Source of the DNA: Micromonospora qiuiae
GTDB taxonomy: Bacteria > Actinomycetota > Actinomycetes > Mycobacteriales > Micromonosporaceae
Assembly (NCBI RefSeq): GCF_016863555.1
Contig: NZ_BOPC01000007.1
Span: 58,360 to 122,359 of the forward strand
Direction of reading: 5' to 3'
Length of the DNA: 64,000 nt
Part shown: positions 36,016 through 45,700 of the stretch, piece by piece
Layout: each line of letters opens with the position of its first letter
Numbering within the stretch: the first letter of the stretch is position 1
Made by a program: the position numbers and the translations under genes
The notes under the pieces: generated by a model
Told to the model about the DNA's origin: nothing
The model's database searches: none
The model's input: only the letters and a program-made list of their open reading frames with translations

Positions 36016-37275
36016 CTATGGCCGGGTCGGATTTTCGTTTTGTCGCGTATTGTGCCCGGTAAGCAGACTAGCCGGTCCTATGACGGACCGCCCGAAACGG
36101 GCAGCCGCGGCGTCGGCGGCAGCCTCCGCCTCCCGCCAACCCCGCTCCGGCGCGCCGAGGGCGAGCTGACGGGGCGTCGTCTGCGCCGCCGTGAGCCCTT
36201 CGGCGCGTACGCCGACCAGGCGGATCAGCTCACCGGCAGGCAGGGCGGTGAAGAGGGACCACGCCGTGTCGAACATCTCACGAGCGACATCGGTGGGCAC
36301 GTCCAGGGTGCGTGACCGGGTGACGGTCCGGAAATCGGAGAGCCGCACCTTGACCGAGACCGTCCGCCCCACCTGCCCGGCGGCGCGCAGCCGGGCACCG
36401 ACCTTCTCGGCCAGCGCGAGCAATGCGCGCCGGATCTCGTCCGGGTCGTCGACGTCGACGTCGAAGGTGACCTCCGCGCCGATCGACTTCTCCACCTGTT
36501 CCGGGCTGACCCGGCGCGGGTCCCGTCCGGCGGCCAGCTCGTGCAGGTGCGCCGCGGCCGCCTCGCCCAGCGCGGTACGCAGCATGCCGATCGGCGCCGC
36601 CGCGAGGTCACCGACCGTACGCAGACCGAGCCGCAGCAACGCCTGCTCGGAGCGTTCCCCCACCCCCCACAGGGCGGAGACCGGCAGCGGGTGAAGGAAG
36701 TCGAGCACCCGTGCGGCCGGTACGACGAGCAGACCGTCGGGCTTCGCCCGGGTCGACCCGAGTTTGGCCAGGAACTTGTTCGGCGCGACCCCCACCGAGC
36801 AGGTCAGCCCCTGCTCCGCCGCGACCCGCTCGCGGATGCGGCGGGCGATCGCCGCAGGCGAGCCGAACAGTCGCCGAGCGCCGGCCACGTCGAGGAACGC
36901 CTCGTCCAACGAGAGCGGCTCGACCAGCGGCGTGACGTCGCGGAAGATCTGCATGACGGCCCGCGAGGCGGCCCGGTAGCGGGTGAAGTCCGGCGGAAGG
37001 AAGACCGCGTGCGGGCAGAGGGCACGGGCCCGCATGGTCGGCATCGCACTGCGTACGCCGTACCGCCGGGCCTGGTAGCTGGCCGAGCTGACCACGCCGC
37101 GCGGGCCGACCCCGCCGACCACGACGGCCCTGCCCCGCAGCTCCGGCCGGTGGCGCACCTCCACGGAGGCGTAGAAGGCGTCCATGTCCACGTGCAGGAT
37201 CGGGCAGCCGGTGTCGTCGGCGTCCGGCCCGAAGCGGGGATCACCGCCCCGGGGCAACGACTGGCTGCGGCCCAT
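36016..37275 (-). CDS. dinB: DNA polymerase IV (Y family, DinB)
   Basis: Error-prone translesion polymerase of 419 residues. Catalytic acidic residues are in HVDMDAFYASVEVR (about residue 31) and EPLSLDEAFLDVAG (about 120). A helix-hairpin-helix (VSALWGVGERSEQALLRLG) and the little-finger domain follow. The C-terminal tail is weakly conserved, and no clear clamp-binding peptide was picked out with certainty. No LexA box was seen directly upstream. Confidence 0.94.
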   Translation of the reverse strand: MGRSQSLPRGGDPRFGPDADDTGCPILHVDMDAFYASVEVRHRPELRGRAVVVGGVGPRGVVSSASYQARRYGVRSAMPTMRARALCPHAVFLPPDFTRYRAASRAVMQIFRDVTPLVEPLSLDEAFLDVAGARRLFGSPAAIARRIRERVAAEQGLTCSVGVAPNKFLAKLGSTRAKPDGLLVVPAARVLDFLHPLPVSALWGVGERSEQALLRLGLRTVGDLAAAPIGMLRTALGEAAAAHLHELAAGRDPRRVSPEQVEKSIGAEVTFDVDVDDPDEIRRALLALAEKVGARLRAAGQVGRTVSVKVRLSDFRTVTRSRTLDVPTDVAREMFDTAWSLFTALPAGELIRLVGVRAEGLTAAQTTPRQLALGAPERGWREAEAAADAAAARFGRSVIGPASLLTGHNTRQNENPTRP

Positions 37276-37313
37276 GGTCGCAGGCTAGCGCCCGGCGGTG
37301 ACAACCGGCGCGG

Positions 37314-38588
37314 TCAGCGCCGCCCCACCACCAGCAGCGGGATGGTCATCTCGGCTGCGGTGTCCGCCCCGTGGTACGCGACCAGCCGGCTCGCCATCGG
37401 CGGCTCGGACCGGGTGGCCACCACGGCGTACGTGGCGTTGCAGATCACCACCACGTCCCCGATCCGGGCCAGGTGCTCCTCCGACACCGGGCCGAACCAG
37501 CCGGCGGCCACCATCTCCTCGCGGGTGGTGACCCGCGCCGCGTCGCCGAGCACCGCCGACCAGGCGGCGATCACGTCATCCCGGGCGCCGGGGCGCACAT
37601 GCAGGTAGCGGACCCGGGGCTCGCCGGCGACCACGTCCACCCCGACGCGCAACCGCGGGTCGGTGTCCAGGTCGAACCGGTCCTCCAGCGGGACGTCGAG
37701 CTGCCCGTGGTCGGCGGTGACCAGCAGCGCCGCGTCCGGCGGCAACCCGTCCATCAGCCGGGCCAGCAGGGCGTCCACCTCGGCGACCGCGTTGCGCCAG
37801 GGCTCCGAGTCGACGCCGCTGAGGTGGCCGTACCTGTCGACGTCCGGGTGGTAGCCGGAGACCAGTGTCGGCCCGTCTCCGGCGGCCAGAGCGGTCAGCA
37901 TCGTGGCGGCCAGCGCGTCGACGCCGGCCGCGCCCCGGTAGTCGCCGCCCCGGTTCGCGGCCAGCGTCAACCCGCTGCCGCCGAACTCCGGGCGGCTCAC
38001 CACGGTCACCGCCACCCCGGCGGCGCGGGCCCGCTCCAACAGGGTGGTGACCGGCTGCCAGCGCAGCGGTTCCGGATCGCCGGCCCACTCGATGTGGGTG
38101 AGCACCCGGTCGGTGCCGGGCACCCGCAGGGTGAAGCCGAGCACACCGTGCGCGCCGGGCGCCACGCCGGTGCCCAGGGTCACCAGGCTGGTCGGGGTGG
38201 TGGAGGGGAAACCGCAGTGCAGCGGCCGGCCGACCGTGGCGGCCAGCCCGGCCAGGACCGGCGCGTACGGCGCCGCGACCGGTATCTGATACCAGCCGAG
38301 ACCGTCGATGAGCAGCACCGCGATCCGGCGTACCCCGGCCAACTCGGCCTGAAGCCCGAGCAGGTCGGCAGCGCCGGGAACCCCGAGCACGGCCAGAGCG
38401 CTCGGCAGCACGTCGGCCAGCCCACCCCCACCCTGCACCACCGGCACCGGGGTAAGGAAGGGCCCCTTATTAACGCCTGGTGTAGAGGAGGGGCCCCCTT
38501 TTAACACCTGCCGAGCACCGGGCAGGGAGTGGGCACCGGGCAGGGAGTGGGCACCGGGCAGGGAGTGAGCGCCGGGTGAGGTGGTCAT
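37314..38588 (-). CDS. Alkaline phosphatase superfamily phosphodiesterase
   Basis: A nucleotide pyrophosphatase/phosphodiesterase-like enzyme. Metal-site motifs are AVLLIDGLGWYQ, the nucleophile Thr in CGFPSTTPTSLVTLGTG, HPDVDRYGHLSG and LVTADHGQLDV. The substrate is unknown. The annotated ATG overlaps the preceding methyltransferase stop. Its first 50 codons are odd: three copies of an 18-bp repeat (GAHSLP) and then a full dispersed palindromic repeat read in frame. The conserved protein begins only at about V51 (GTG 38438), so either the extension is translated or the true start is one of three GTG codons near 38438-38447. Confidence 0.85.
   Translation of the reverse strand: MTTSPGAHSLPGAHSLPGAHSLPGARQVLKGGPSSTPGVNKGPFLTPVPVVQGGGGLADVLPSALAVLGVPGAADLLGLQAELAGVRRIAVLLIDGLGWYQIPVAAPYAPVLAGLAATVGRPLHCGFPSTTPTSLVTLGTGVAPGAHGVLGFTLRVPGTDRVLTHIEWAGDPEPLRWQPVTTLLERARAAGVAVTVVSRPEFGGSGLTLAANRGGDYRGAAGVDALAATMLTALAAGDGPTLVSGYHPDVDRYGHLSGVDSEPWRNAVAEVDALLARLMDGLPPDAALLVTADHGQLDVPLEDRFDLDTDPRLRVGVDVVAGEPRVRYLHVRPGARDDVIAAWSAVLGDAARVTTREEMVAAGWFGPVSEEHLARIGDVVVICNATYAVVATRSEPPMASRLVAYHGADTAAEMTIPLLVVGRR
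38453..38510. repeat. Dispersed GGGGCCCC-type repeat, copy 2
   Basis: Read on the minus strand it contains GGTGTTAAAAGGGGGCCCCT and GGCGTTAATAAGGGGCCCTT, matching copy 1 (21357-21409) in order and spacing. Unlike copies 1 and 3 it is not in a convergent junction but inside the 5' part of the phosphodiesterase frame, where it is open in frame. Confidence 0.85.
38520..38573. repeat. 18-bp tandem repeat, three copies
   Basis: GGGCAGGGAGTGGGCACC occurs exactly twice (38520-38537 and 38538-38555) and a third time with two changes (38556-38573). On the minus strand it encodes GAHSLP repeats directly after the annotated start of the phosphodiesterase. Confidence 0.9.
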
Positions 38589-39403
38589 GCCGGGCGTCGG
38601 GCGAACAGGTGCAGTTGGGCGGCGATGTCACGCCAGGGTGGCCGGGCGGCGAGCGTACGCTCCAACTCGACCAGGGCCGCCGGCTGGCCGTCCGCCACGG
38701 CCGCCGGGAGCAGACCGGCGAGGACGCGTACGCCGTGGATCTCCTCGACCGTGAGCCCGGCGGCGGTGAGCAACGCGGCGGCCCCCTCGGCGTCGAAGCG
38801 CCGGCGCAGCGTGTCCCGCGGGCCGGTGCTGCCCGCGGGGTCGGTGGCCAGCGCCGCAGCCAGGTCGAGATGGCCGTTCATCGCCCGGCCCAGCACCGCC
38901 GCGGCCCGCCCGGCGACCAGCACGCTCGCCGCGCCGCCCGGACGCAGGGCGCCGGCCAACGCGGACGCCACCGGCGACGGGTCGTCGACGACCTCCAGTA
39001 CCGCGTGGCAGAGCGCCAGGTCGACGCTGGCCGGCTCGACCAGCCCGGCGAGCGCATCGCCGTCGCCCTGGAGCGCGCGTACCCGTCCGGCCACCCCGGC
39101 CTCGGCGGCGCGGCGGCTGAGCGCGGCGAGCGCGTCCGGACTGGCGTCGACGACGGTGACCCGGTGCCCGGCGCGGGCCAACGGCACGGCGAAGCCGCCC
39201 GTGCCGCCGCCCACATCGAGCACGGTCAGCTCGCCGGCGGGCCGGCGGTCCAGCTCGGCGCGGAGCACCGACCAGACCACGGCGGTTCGGGGGGTCAACG
39301 GCGGCCCGGACGGGTTCAGGATGTGTTCCACCCGATCGAGAGTAGTCACGCGCAGGCCCCTGGCCGAGATCCCTCGGCGGCGCCGCCCCGCCGTTTCGGT
39401 CAT
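38585..39403 (-). CDS. SAM-dependent class I methyltransferase
   Basis: The roughly 272-residue protein has the SAM-binding motif LTVLDVGGGTGGFAVPLA, then VTVVDASPDALAALS and a motif II-like region ALCHAVLEVVDDP. The substrate is unknown. ATG 39403 overlaps the stop of the upstream sugar permease; GTG 39349 (VTTLDRVEHILNP) is an alternative start closer to conserved sequence. Position suggests it shares a transcript with the sugar importer, although a functional link is not evident. Confidence 0.85.
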   Translation of the reverse strand: MTETAGRRRRGISARGLRVTTLDRVEHILNPSGPPLTPRTAVVWSVLRAELDRRPAGELTVLDVGGGTGGFAVPLARAGHRVTVVDASPDALAALSRRAAEAGVAGRVRALQGDGDALAGLVEPASVDLALCHAVLEVVDDPSPVASALAGALRPGGAASVLVAGRAAAVLGRAMNGHLDLAAALATDPAGSTGPRDTLRRRFDAEGAAALLTAAGLTVEEIHGVRVLAGLLPAAVADGQPAALVELERTLAARPPWRDIAAQLHLFARRPA

Positions 39404-40308
39404 CCCTTGCGGCCCGTGGTGGCGATGCCCTCGACGAAGTGCCGCTGAGCGAGGAAGAAGAGGACCAGCATCGGCACCGTGGCGATCACGCTGCCCGCCA
39501 GGATGACCTCCCACTGCTGCTCGCCGCCGTAACCGAACCGGTCCAGCACCACCTTCAGCCCACGCGGCAGGGTGTAGAGCCGCTCGTCGCGCAGGTAGAT
39601 GAGGGGCTTCAGCAGATCGGTCCAGCTGGCCTTGAACTCGAAGACGAACGCGACCAGCAGCGCCGGGCGGATCAGTGGGAAGGCCAGTTTCCAGAACAGT
39701 TGTGGATAGCTGGCGCCGTCGACCCGGGCCGCCTCGAAGTACTCCCGGGGCAGCGACAGCAGGAACTGGCGCAGCAGGAAGATGTAGAACGCCGAGCCGA
39801 AGAGGTTGCCCGCCCAGAGTGGCACCTGGGTGTCGGTCAACCGCAGTTCGGACCAGATCAGATAGGTCGGGATCATTGTCACCGCGAACGGCAGCATCAT
39901 GGTCGCGAGCACCAACCCGAAGAGCAGGTCCCGGCCGGGGAACCGGAAGTAGGCGAACCCGAACGCCACCCACGCGCTGGAGATGGTCACCGCCGCCGCG
40001 GCGGCGATCCCCACCACCAGGCTGTTGCCTAGCCAGGTCAGCAGCGGCACGGCCGACCACGCCTCGGCGTAGTTGCCCGGCGTGAACGGCATCGGTGCCA
40101 GCCCGGGGGCGAAGACGTGCTCGCGGGGGCGCAGCGAGGCGCTGATCAGCCAGACGAACGGCAGCGTGAAGACCACCGCCGCGGCCAGCAGCACGGCCCC
40201 GAAGATCATCCGCTGCCACCACAGGCGTGCCTCTCCGACTCGCCGTGCCGGCACGGCCGGGTCGGCAGCCGGTACGGGCGCGGCGACGCGCTCGGCCGCG
40301 GCGGTCAC
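39400..40308 (-). CDS. Carbohydrate ABC transporter permease (MalG-like)
   Basis: The 302-residue inner-membrane subunit has six helices and the cytoplasmic EAA loop EAARVDGASYPQLFWKLAFP (about residues 196-215) that contacts the ATPase. The GTG start overlaps the upstream permease stop. No ATPase gene is present in the operon; many actinobacterial sugar importers share a common ATPase (MsiK) encoded elsewhere. Confidence 0.92.
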   Translation of the reverse strand: MTAAAERVAAPVPAADPAVPARRVGEARLWWQRMIFGAVLLAAAVVFTLPFVWLISASLRPREHVFAPGLAPMPFTPGNYAEAWSAVPLLTWLGNSLVVGIAAAAAVTISSAWVAFGFAYFRFPGRDLLFGLVLATMMLPFAVTMIPTYLIWSELRLTDTQVPLWAGNLFGSAFYIFLLRQFLLSLPREYFEAARVDGASYPQLFWKLAFPLIRPALLVAFVFEFKASWTDLLKPLIYLRDERLYTLPRGLKVVLDRFGYGGEQQWEVILAGSVIATVPMLVLFFLAQRHFVEGIATTGRKG

Positions 40309-41255
40309 GTCTCATCTCCCTCGTAGTGGACGAACCGGTTGCCGAGTCTGACCTGGACCAACGTGATCAACAGGATGATCACGAAGAGCAGCCAGGCCAT
40401 CGCGGAGGCGAATCCCATGTGCAGGAACTGGAACGCCTCCTGGAACAGGTGGATGACGTAGAAGGTGGCCGCCTCGCTGCTGAAGCTGCCCTGGGTCTGC
40501 CGGTTCCCGAAGTACATGGTGTAGACCTCGGTGAACATCTGCAGCGAAGCGATGGTGTTGACGACGAGGGTGAAGAAGATCGCCCCGGAGATCATCGGCA
40601 GCGTCACGTGCCGGAACCGGGCCCACGCGCCGGCTCCGTCGATCGCCGCCGCCTCGTACAGGTCGCGCGGCACGTTCTGCAGCGCGGCGAGATAGATGAT
40701 CACCGTCGAGCCGAGGCTCCACAGACTCATCAAAATGATCCCCGGCATCACCCAGGCCGGGTCGGTGGTCCAGCTGAGCCCCTCGATCCCCAACCCGGCC
40801 AGCCCCCGGTTGATCAGGCCGTCCTGGGTGTTGAGCAGCAGCAGGAACAGGATGCCGACCGCCACCGCCGGGGTCATCACCGGCAGGTAGAAGACGGTAC
40901 GGAAAAAGCCCTGCCAGCGGCCCACCCGGTGCAGCAGCAGCGCCAGGCCGAGGGAGAGCACCATCGCCAACGGCACGTGCAACACGGTGTAGTACACGGT
41001 GTTGCCCAGGCTGCGAGCCACCGCCGGGTCGGTCATCAGCTGCCGATAGTTGTCCAGACCGGCGTACCGGGGTGGGTTGATCACGTCGTACTCGGTGAGG
41101 CTGAGCCAGGCGCTGGCGACCATCGGGCCGGCCTGGAACGCCAGGAAGCCGACGATCCAGGGAGCCAGGAAGACGTACGCCCAGCGGGCCTCCCGCCGGG
41201 CCAGCGGGGTGCGGTGCCGCCGACCCGCAGGTGGGGTGGTGGCGGTCGCCGACAT
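40305..41255 (-). CDS. Carbohydrate ABC transporter permease (MalF-like)
   Basis: The 316-residue permease has six helices, a first helix in YVFLAPWIVGFLAFQ (about residues 27-41) and the EAA loop EAAAIDGAGAWARFRHVTLP (about 215-234). It begins ten bases after the solute-binding protein gene. Pairing with the MalG-like subunit gives a complete membrane channel. Confidence 0.92.
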   Translation of the reverse strand: MSATATTPPAGRRHRTPLARREARWAYVFLAPWIVGFLAFQAGPMVASAWLSLTEYDVINPPRYAGLDNYRQLMTDPAVARSLGNTVYYTVLHVPLAMVLSLGLALLLHRVGRWQGFFRTVFYLPVMTPAVAVGILFLLLLNTQDGLINRGLAGLGIEGLSWTTDPAWVMPGIILMSLWSLGSTVIIYLAALQNVPRDLYEAAAIDGAGAWARFRHVTLPMISGAIFFTLVVNTIASLQMFTEVYTMYFGNRQTQGSFSSEAATFYVIHLFQEAFQFLHMGFASAMAWLLFVIILLITLVQVRLGNRFVHYEGDET

Positions 41256-41265
41256 CGGGCGACGC

Positions 41266-42612
41266 CTACTTCGACGCCTGGTCCAGCGCGGCGGTGGCCT
41301 CCCGCTGCGCCCGGGCCAGAGCCTCGGCCGGTTCCGTCTGCCCGGAGAGCACCCGGTTGACCGCGTCGGTCCAGGCCTTGTCGAACTCGGCCCCGGCCGG
41401 AGAGGCGGGCAGCGCGAACGCGGCGTCCTGCATCGAGCGGATGGTGTCCACCGCCTCGTCGAAGCGCCGGTTGCCGGTCGGCTGGTAGAGCTCGTCGAAG
41501 ATCCGCCGGTCGGCCTCGATGTTGCCGGTCCAGACGCCGGTGAAGGGCTGGCCCTCCGCCCGACGCGCGTCGGCGCGGGCCTGCGCCGCCGCCAGCCAGG
41601 TGTCGATCGCCGTCATCTGGGTGACGAAGGCGCAGGCCGCGTCCGGGTTCTTCGCGCCCTTGGGGATCACCCAGGCCTGCCCGGAGGACATCGTGACCGG
41701 ATTTCCCTGCCGGTCGACGAAGGGTTTGACGAGCAACTCGACGTCCGGGCTGTTCGCCGCGACCTGGTTGAGGAACCACTCCTCCATCGGCCACGCCCCG
41801 ATCTGGTTCTTGGCCAGCGGGTTCTGGGCGCCGAAGAAGTCGAAGGTGTCCCGGAAGGACTTGAATTTGCCCCAGCCGCCCTGATCCCGGATCAGCGCCA
41901 CGGTGGCGGTCAGCGCCTCGACGACCTTCGGGTGGTCGAGCTGGGCGGTCCGGCCGTCGGCCGAGATCATGTCGGCGCCGTTGGCCTTGGCCCACATGGG
42001 CAGGAACTCCGGGATCTTCGGGTCGACGCCGATGCGGGACAGCCGGCCGTCGGAGACCCGGGCCAGCTCGGCGCTGACCGTGGACAGCGCGGCCCAGTCG
42101 GCGAGATCGACCTGCTCGGGACGGACACCGGCCTGGCGGAGCACCGCCTCGTTGAGGTAGAACACCCGGACCGTGGAGAACTCCGGGACGCCGTAGAGGA
42201 CGCCGTCCAGGCTGACCTGTTCCCGGGCGGCCGGACGGTACTGCGCCAGGTCGATGCCCTGCTGCTGCACGCAGTCGGTGAGCGGCAGGATGGAGCCCCG
42301 GGTGGCGTACGTGCCGACCAGATTGCGATCCAGGTAGACCAGATCCGGCGGGTTGCCCGAGGCGACTGCGGAGAGGAACTGCTGCTCGTCGAAGGCGCCC
42401 TCGGTGATCCGCAGATCGACCTTCGGGTGCTCCCGCTGGAACGCGTCCACCCGGGTGCTGGCGATCTCGTCGGAACGACCGAAGCCCATCGTGCTCAACG
42501 TGCCCTCGGTGGCGTTCCCGCCACCGCCGTCGCCACCGGCGCCGACTCCCCCGCATCCGCTGACCGCCAGGGCGAGCACCCCGGCAACCACGGAGATCCT
42601 GTGTGTTCGCAA
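41266..42612 (-). CDS. Carbohydrate ABC transporter solute-binding lipoprotein
   Basis: A 448-residue extracytoplasmic binding protein (family 1). The signal peptide ends in the lipobox LAVSGC (Cys about 20), followed by a Gly-rich linker, so it is lipid-anchored. Binding-protein features include PDLVYLDRN, NQIGAWPMEEWFLNQV and VIPKGAKNPDAACAF. It is the first gene of an operon with two permeases, a methyltransferase and a phosphodiesterase. The sugar cannot be named from sequence. Confidence 0.9.
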   Translation of the reverse strand: MRTHRISVVAGVLALAVSGCGGVGAGGDGGGGNATEGTLSTMGFGRSDEIASTRVDAFQREHPKVDLRITEGAFDEQQFLSAVASGNPPDLVYLDRNLVGTYATRGSILPLTDCVQQQGIDLAQYRPAAREQVSLDGVLYGVPEFSTVRVFYLNEAVLRQAGVRPEQVDLADWAALSTVSAELARVSDGRLSRIGVDPKIPEFLPMWAKANGADMISADGRTAQLDHPKVVEALTATVALIRDQGGWGKFKSFRDTFDFFGAQNPLAKNQIGAWPMEEWFLNQVAANSPDVELLVKPFVDRQGNPVTMSSGQAWVIPKGAKNPDAACAFVTQMTAIDTWLAAAQARADARRAEGQPFTGVWTGNIEADRRIFDELYQPTGNRRFDEAVDTIRSMQDAAFALPASPAGAEFDKAWTDAVNRVLSGQTEPAEALARAQREATAALDQASK

Positions 42613-42691
42613 CGTGACCCACCCTCCGCCTCCGCACCGACGGCATTGCCGGCGCGGATCACCACTTCTCCGGTTTGTCGAAGGTTCAAAC

Positions 42692-42710
42692 CGATCCGGT
42701 GGACGGATCG
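42692..42710. promoter_or_regulatory. 7-bp inverted repeat before the sugar operon
   Basis: CGATCCG (42692-42698) and CGGATCG (42704-42710) flank GTGGA. The site lies 80 bases upstream of the solute-binding protein and just after the dnaE2 stop. It may be the operator of a sugar-responsive regulator or the terminator of dnaE2; no T tract favours the first reading slightly. Confidence 0.4.
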
Positions 42711-42714
42711 ACGA

Positions 42715-45700
42715 TCACCGGAAGTCGCGGGAGGCGGGGCTGACCGGCGGCTCGATCGCCTCCAGCCGGTCGGCGACCAGGTTGATCACCCCCTCGTGCC
42801 GCTGCAACCGCCCGCGCACCACCAGCCCCGCGCTGGTGCGGGCCACCCGCCGGTACCGCTGCCACAGCCCCGGGGAACAGGTGACGTTGAGCATGCCGGT
42901 CTCGTCCTCCAGGTTGAGGAAGGTGACCCCACCCGCCGTCCCCGGGCGCTGCCGGTGGGTGACGATCCCGCCGACCCGGATCCGCCGACCCGGCTCGACC
43001 CGACCCAACCGGTCGATCGGCACCGCACCCAGGGCGTCCAGCTGCGGGCGCACGAACCGGGCCGGATGGTTCTCCGGGGACAGCCCGGTGGCCCACACGT
43101 CGGCGACCAGCCGGTCCACCGCCGCCATGCCGGGCAGGGTGGGCGCGTCCGCGCCGGTCACCGTGCCAGACAGCCGGCCCGGCCGGTCCTGCGCTGCCGC
43201 ACCGGCCGCCCAGAGCGCCTGGCGCCGGGTCAGCCCGAAACAAGCGAAGGCGTCCGCGGTGGCCAACGCCTCCAGCTGCGCGGCGGTCAGCCCGGTCCGC
43301 CGGGCCAGATCCGGCATGTCGCGGTACGGCCCGTGCGCCACCCGTTCGGCCTCGATCCGCTCGGCCACCTCGTCGCCGAGCGTACGCACGCTGGACAGCC
43401 CGAGCCGCACGGCCGGCCCGCCCAGCCCCCAGGCGTGCGGCGGCTCCCCCGGCTGGCTGCCCCACCGGGTCTCCGGGGTGGACTCCAGCACCGCCTTCGC
43501 GCCGCTGGCGTTGACGTCGGGGCGGCGTACCTCCACGCCGTGCCGGCGGGCGTCGTCGACCAGGGTCTGCGGCGAATAGAAGCCCATCGGCTGGGCGCTG
43601 AGCAGCGCGGCCAGGAAGGGGCCCGGGTGGTAACGCTTGAGCCAGGAGCTGGCGTAGACCAGGTAGGCGAAACTCATCGCGTGGCTCTCCGGGAAGCCGT
43701 AGCTAGCGAACGCGGTGAGCTTGCGGTAGACGTCGTCGGCCAGCTCGCCGGTGATGCCGCGCTGCGCCATGCCGGCGTAGAGCCGGTCGGCGATGCGCGC
43801 CATCCGCTCCACCGACCGTTTGGCGCCCATCGCCCGGCGCAGCTGGTCAGCCTCGGCCGCGTCGAAACCGGCCAGGTCGATGGCGAGCTGCATGAGCTGC
43901 TCCTGGAACAGCGGCACGCCGAGGGTCTTCTCCAGCGCGTTGCGCATCAGCGGGTGCGGGTACGTCACCGGCTCCTGGCCGTTGCGGCGCCGGATGTACG
44001 GGTGCACCGAGCCGCCCTGGATCGGGCCGGGTCGGATCAGCGCCACCTCCACCACCAGGTCGTAGAACTCGCGGGGCTTGAGCCGGGGCAGGGTGGCCAT
44101 CTGGGCCCGGCTCTCCACCTGGAACACCCCCACCGAGTCGGCCCGACAGAGCATTTCGTACACCTCGGGGTCGTCCAGCGTCATGTCGCCGAGATCCAGG
44201 CTCATCCCGATCAGGTCGTAGCCGTGGTGCAGCGCCGAAAGCATGCCGAGGCCGAGCAGGTCGAACTTGACCAGGCCGACGGCGGCGCAGTCGTCCTTGT
44301 CCCACTGGAGCACGCTGCGGCCGGGCATCCGGCCCCACTCCACCGGGCAGACCTCGATCACCGGCCGGTCGCAGATCACCATGCCGCCGGAGTGGATGCC
44401 CAGGTGCCGGGGGAACGTCTGGAGAGCGTTGGCGTACTCGATCACCTGCTCGGGGATGTCCGGCACGTCCACCCTGGCCACGTCACCCCACCGGTCGATC
44501 TGCTTGCTCCAGGCGTCCTGCTGGCCGGGCGAGAAACCGAACGCCTTGGCGACGTCCCGCACCGCCGAGCGGGGCCGGTACGAGATCACGTTGGCCACCT
44601 GGGCGGTGTGCTCCCGGCCGTACCGGGCGTAGACGTGCTGGATGACCTCCTCCCGGCGGCCGGACTCGATGTCCACGTCGATGTCGGGCGGACCGTCGCG
44701 CTCGGGGGCCAGGAACCGCTCGAACAGCAGCCGGTGCCGGACCGCGTCCACATTGGTGATGCGCAGCGCGTAGCAGACCGCCGAGTTCGCCGCCGAGCCC
44801 CGACCCTGGCAGTAGATGTTCTCCCGGCGGCAGAACTCGACGATGTCGTAGACCACCAGGAAGTAGCCGGGGAAGCCCAGCTCCTCGATCATGTTCAGTT
44901 CGTGGTCGAGCTGCGCGTACGCCTGCGGGTGTGCCTCGCGGGGGCCGTAGCGCTCCCGCGCGCCCTGCTCGGTGAGGTGACGCAACCAGCTCATCTCGGT
45001 GTGCCCCGGCGGCACCGGGTACGCCGGCAGCTGCGGCGCGACGAGCTGGAGGTCGAAGGCGAGTTCCGCGCCGAACTCGGCGGCCCGGGCCACCGCGCCC
45101 GGGTACGCGGCGAACCGGGCCGCCATCTCGGCGCCGCTGCGCAGGTGGGCGGTGCCGGCGGCGGGCAGCCACCCGTCGATCTCGTCCAGGCTGCGCCGGG
45201 CCCGGACCGCCGCGAGGGCGGTGGCCAGCCGACGCCGCCCCGGGGTGGCGTAGTGCACGTTGTTCGTGGCCACCGTGGGCAGCCCGGCGGCGGCGGCCAG
45301 CTCGGCCAGGGCGTCGTTGCGGTCGCCGTCGACCGGGTGCCCGTGGTCGGTCAGCTCCACCGCCACCGTTTCCGCGCCGAACAGGGCGGTGAGCCGGTCC
45401 AGTTCGCGGGCCGCCGCGTCGACCCCCTCGGTGAGCAGCGCGCCCGGCACGTGCCCCTTGCGGCAGCCGGTGAGCACCAGCACGTGGTCGCGCAGGTCGG
45501 CGGCGACCTCCTCCAGCTCGCCGTAGTCCGGGCGGCCCTTCTCCCCGCCGCGCAGTTGGGCGCGGGCGATGGTCGTGGCCAGCCGGGCGTACCCCTCGTG
45601 GCCGTGCGCCAGCACCAGCAGGTGGCGGCCGTGCGGGTCGGGCACCCCGGGCTGCGGGCCGGGCAGGTCGAGGGTCAACTCTGCTCCGAAGATCGTCGGC

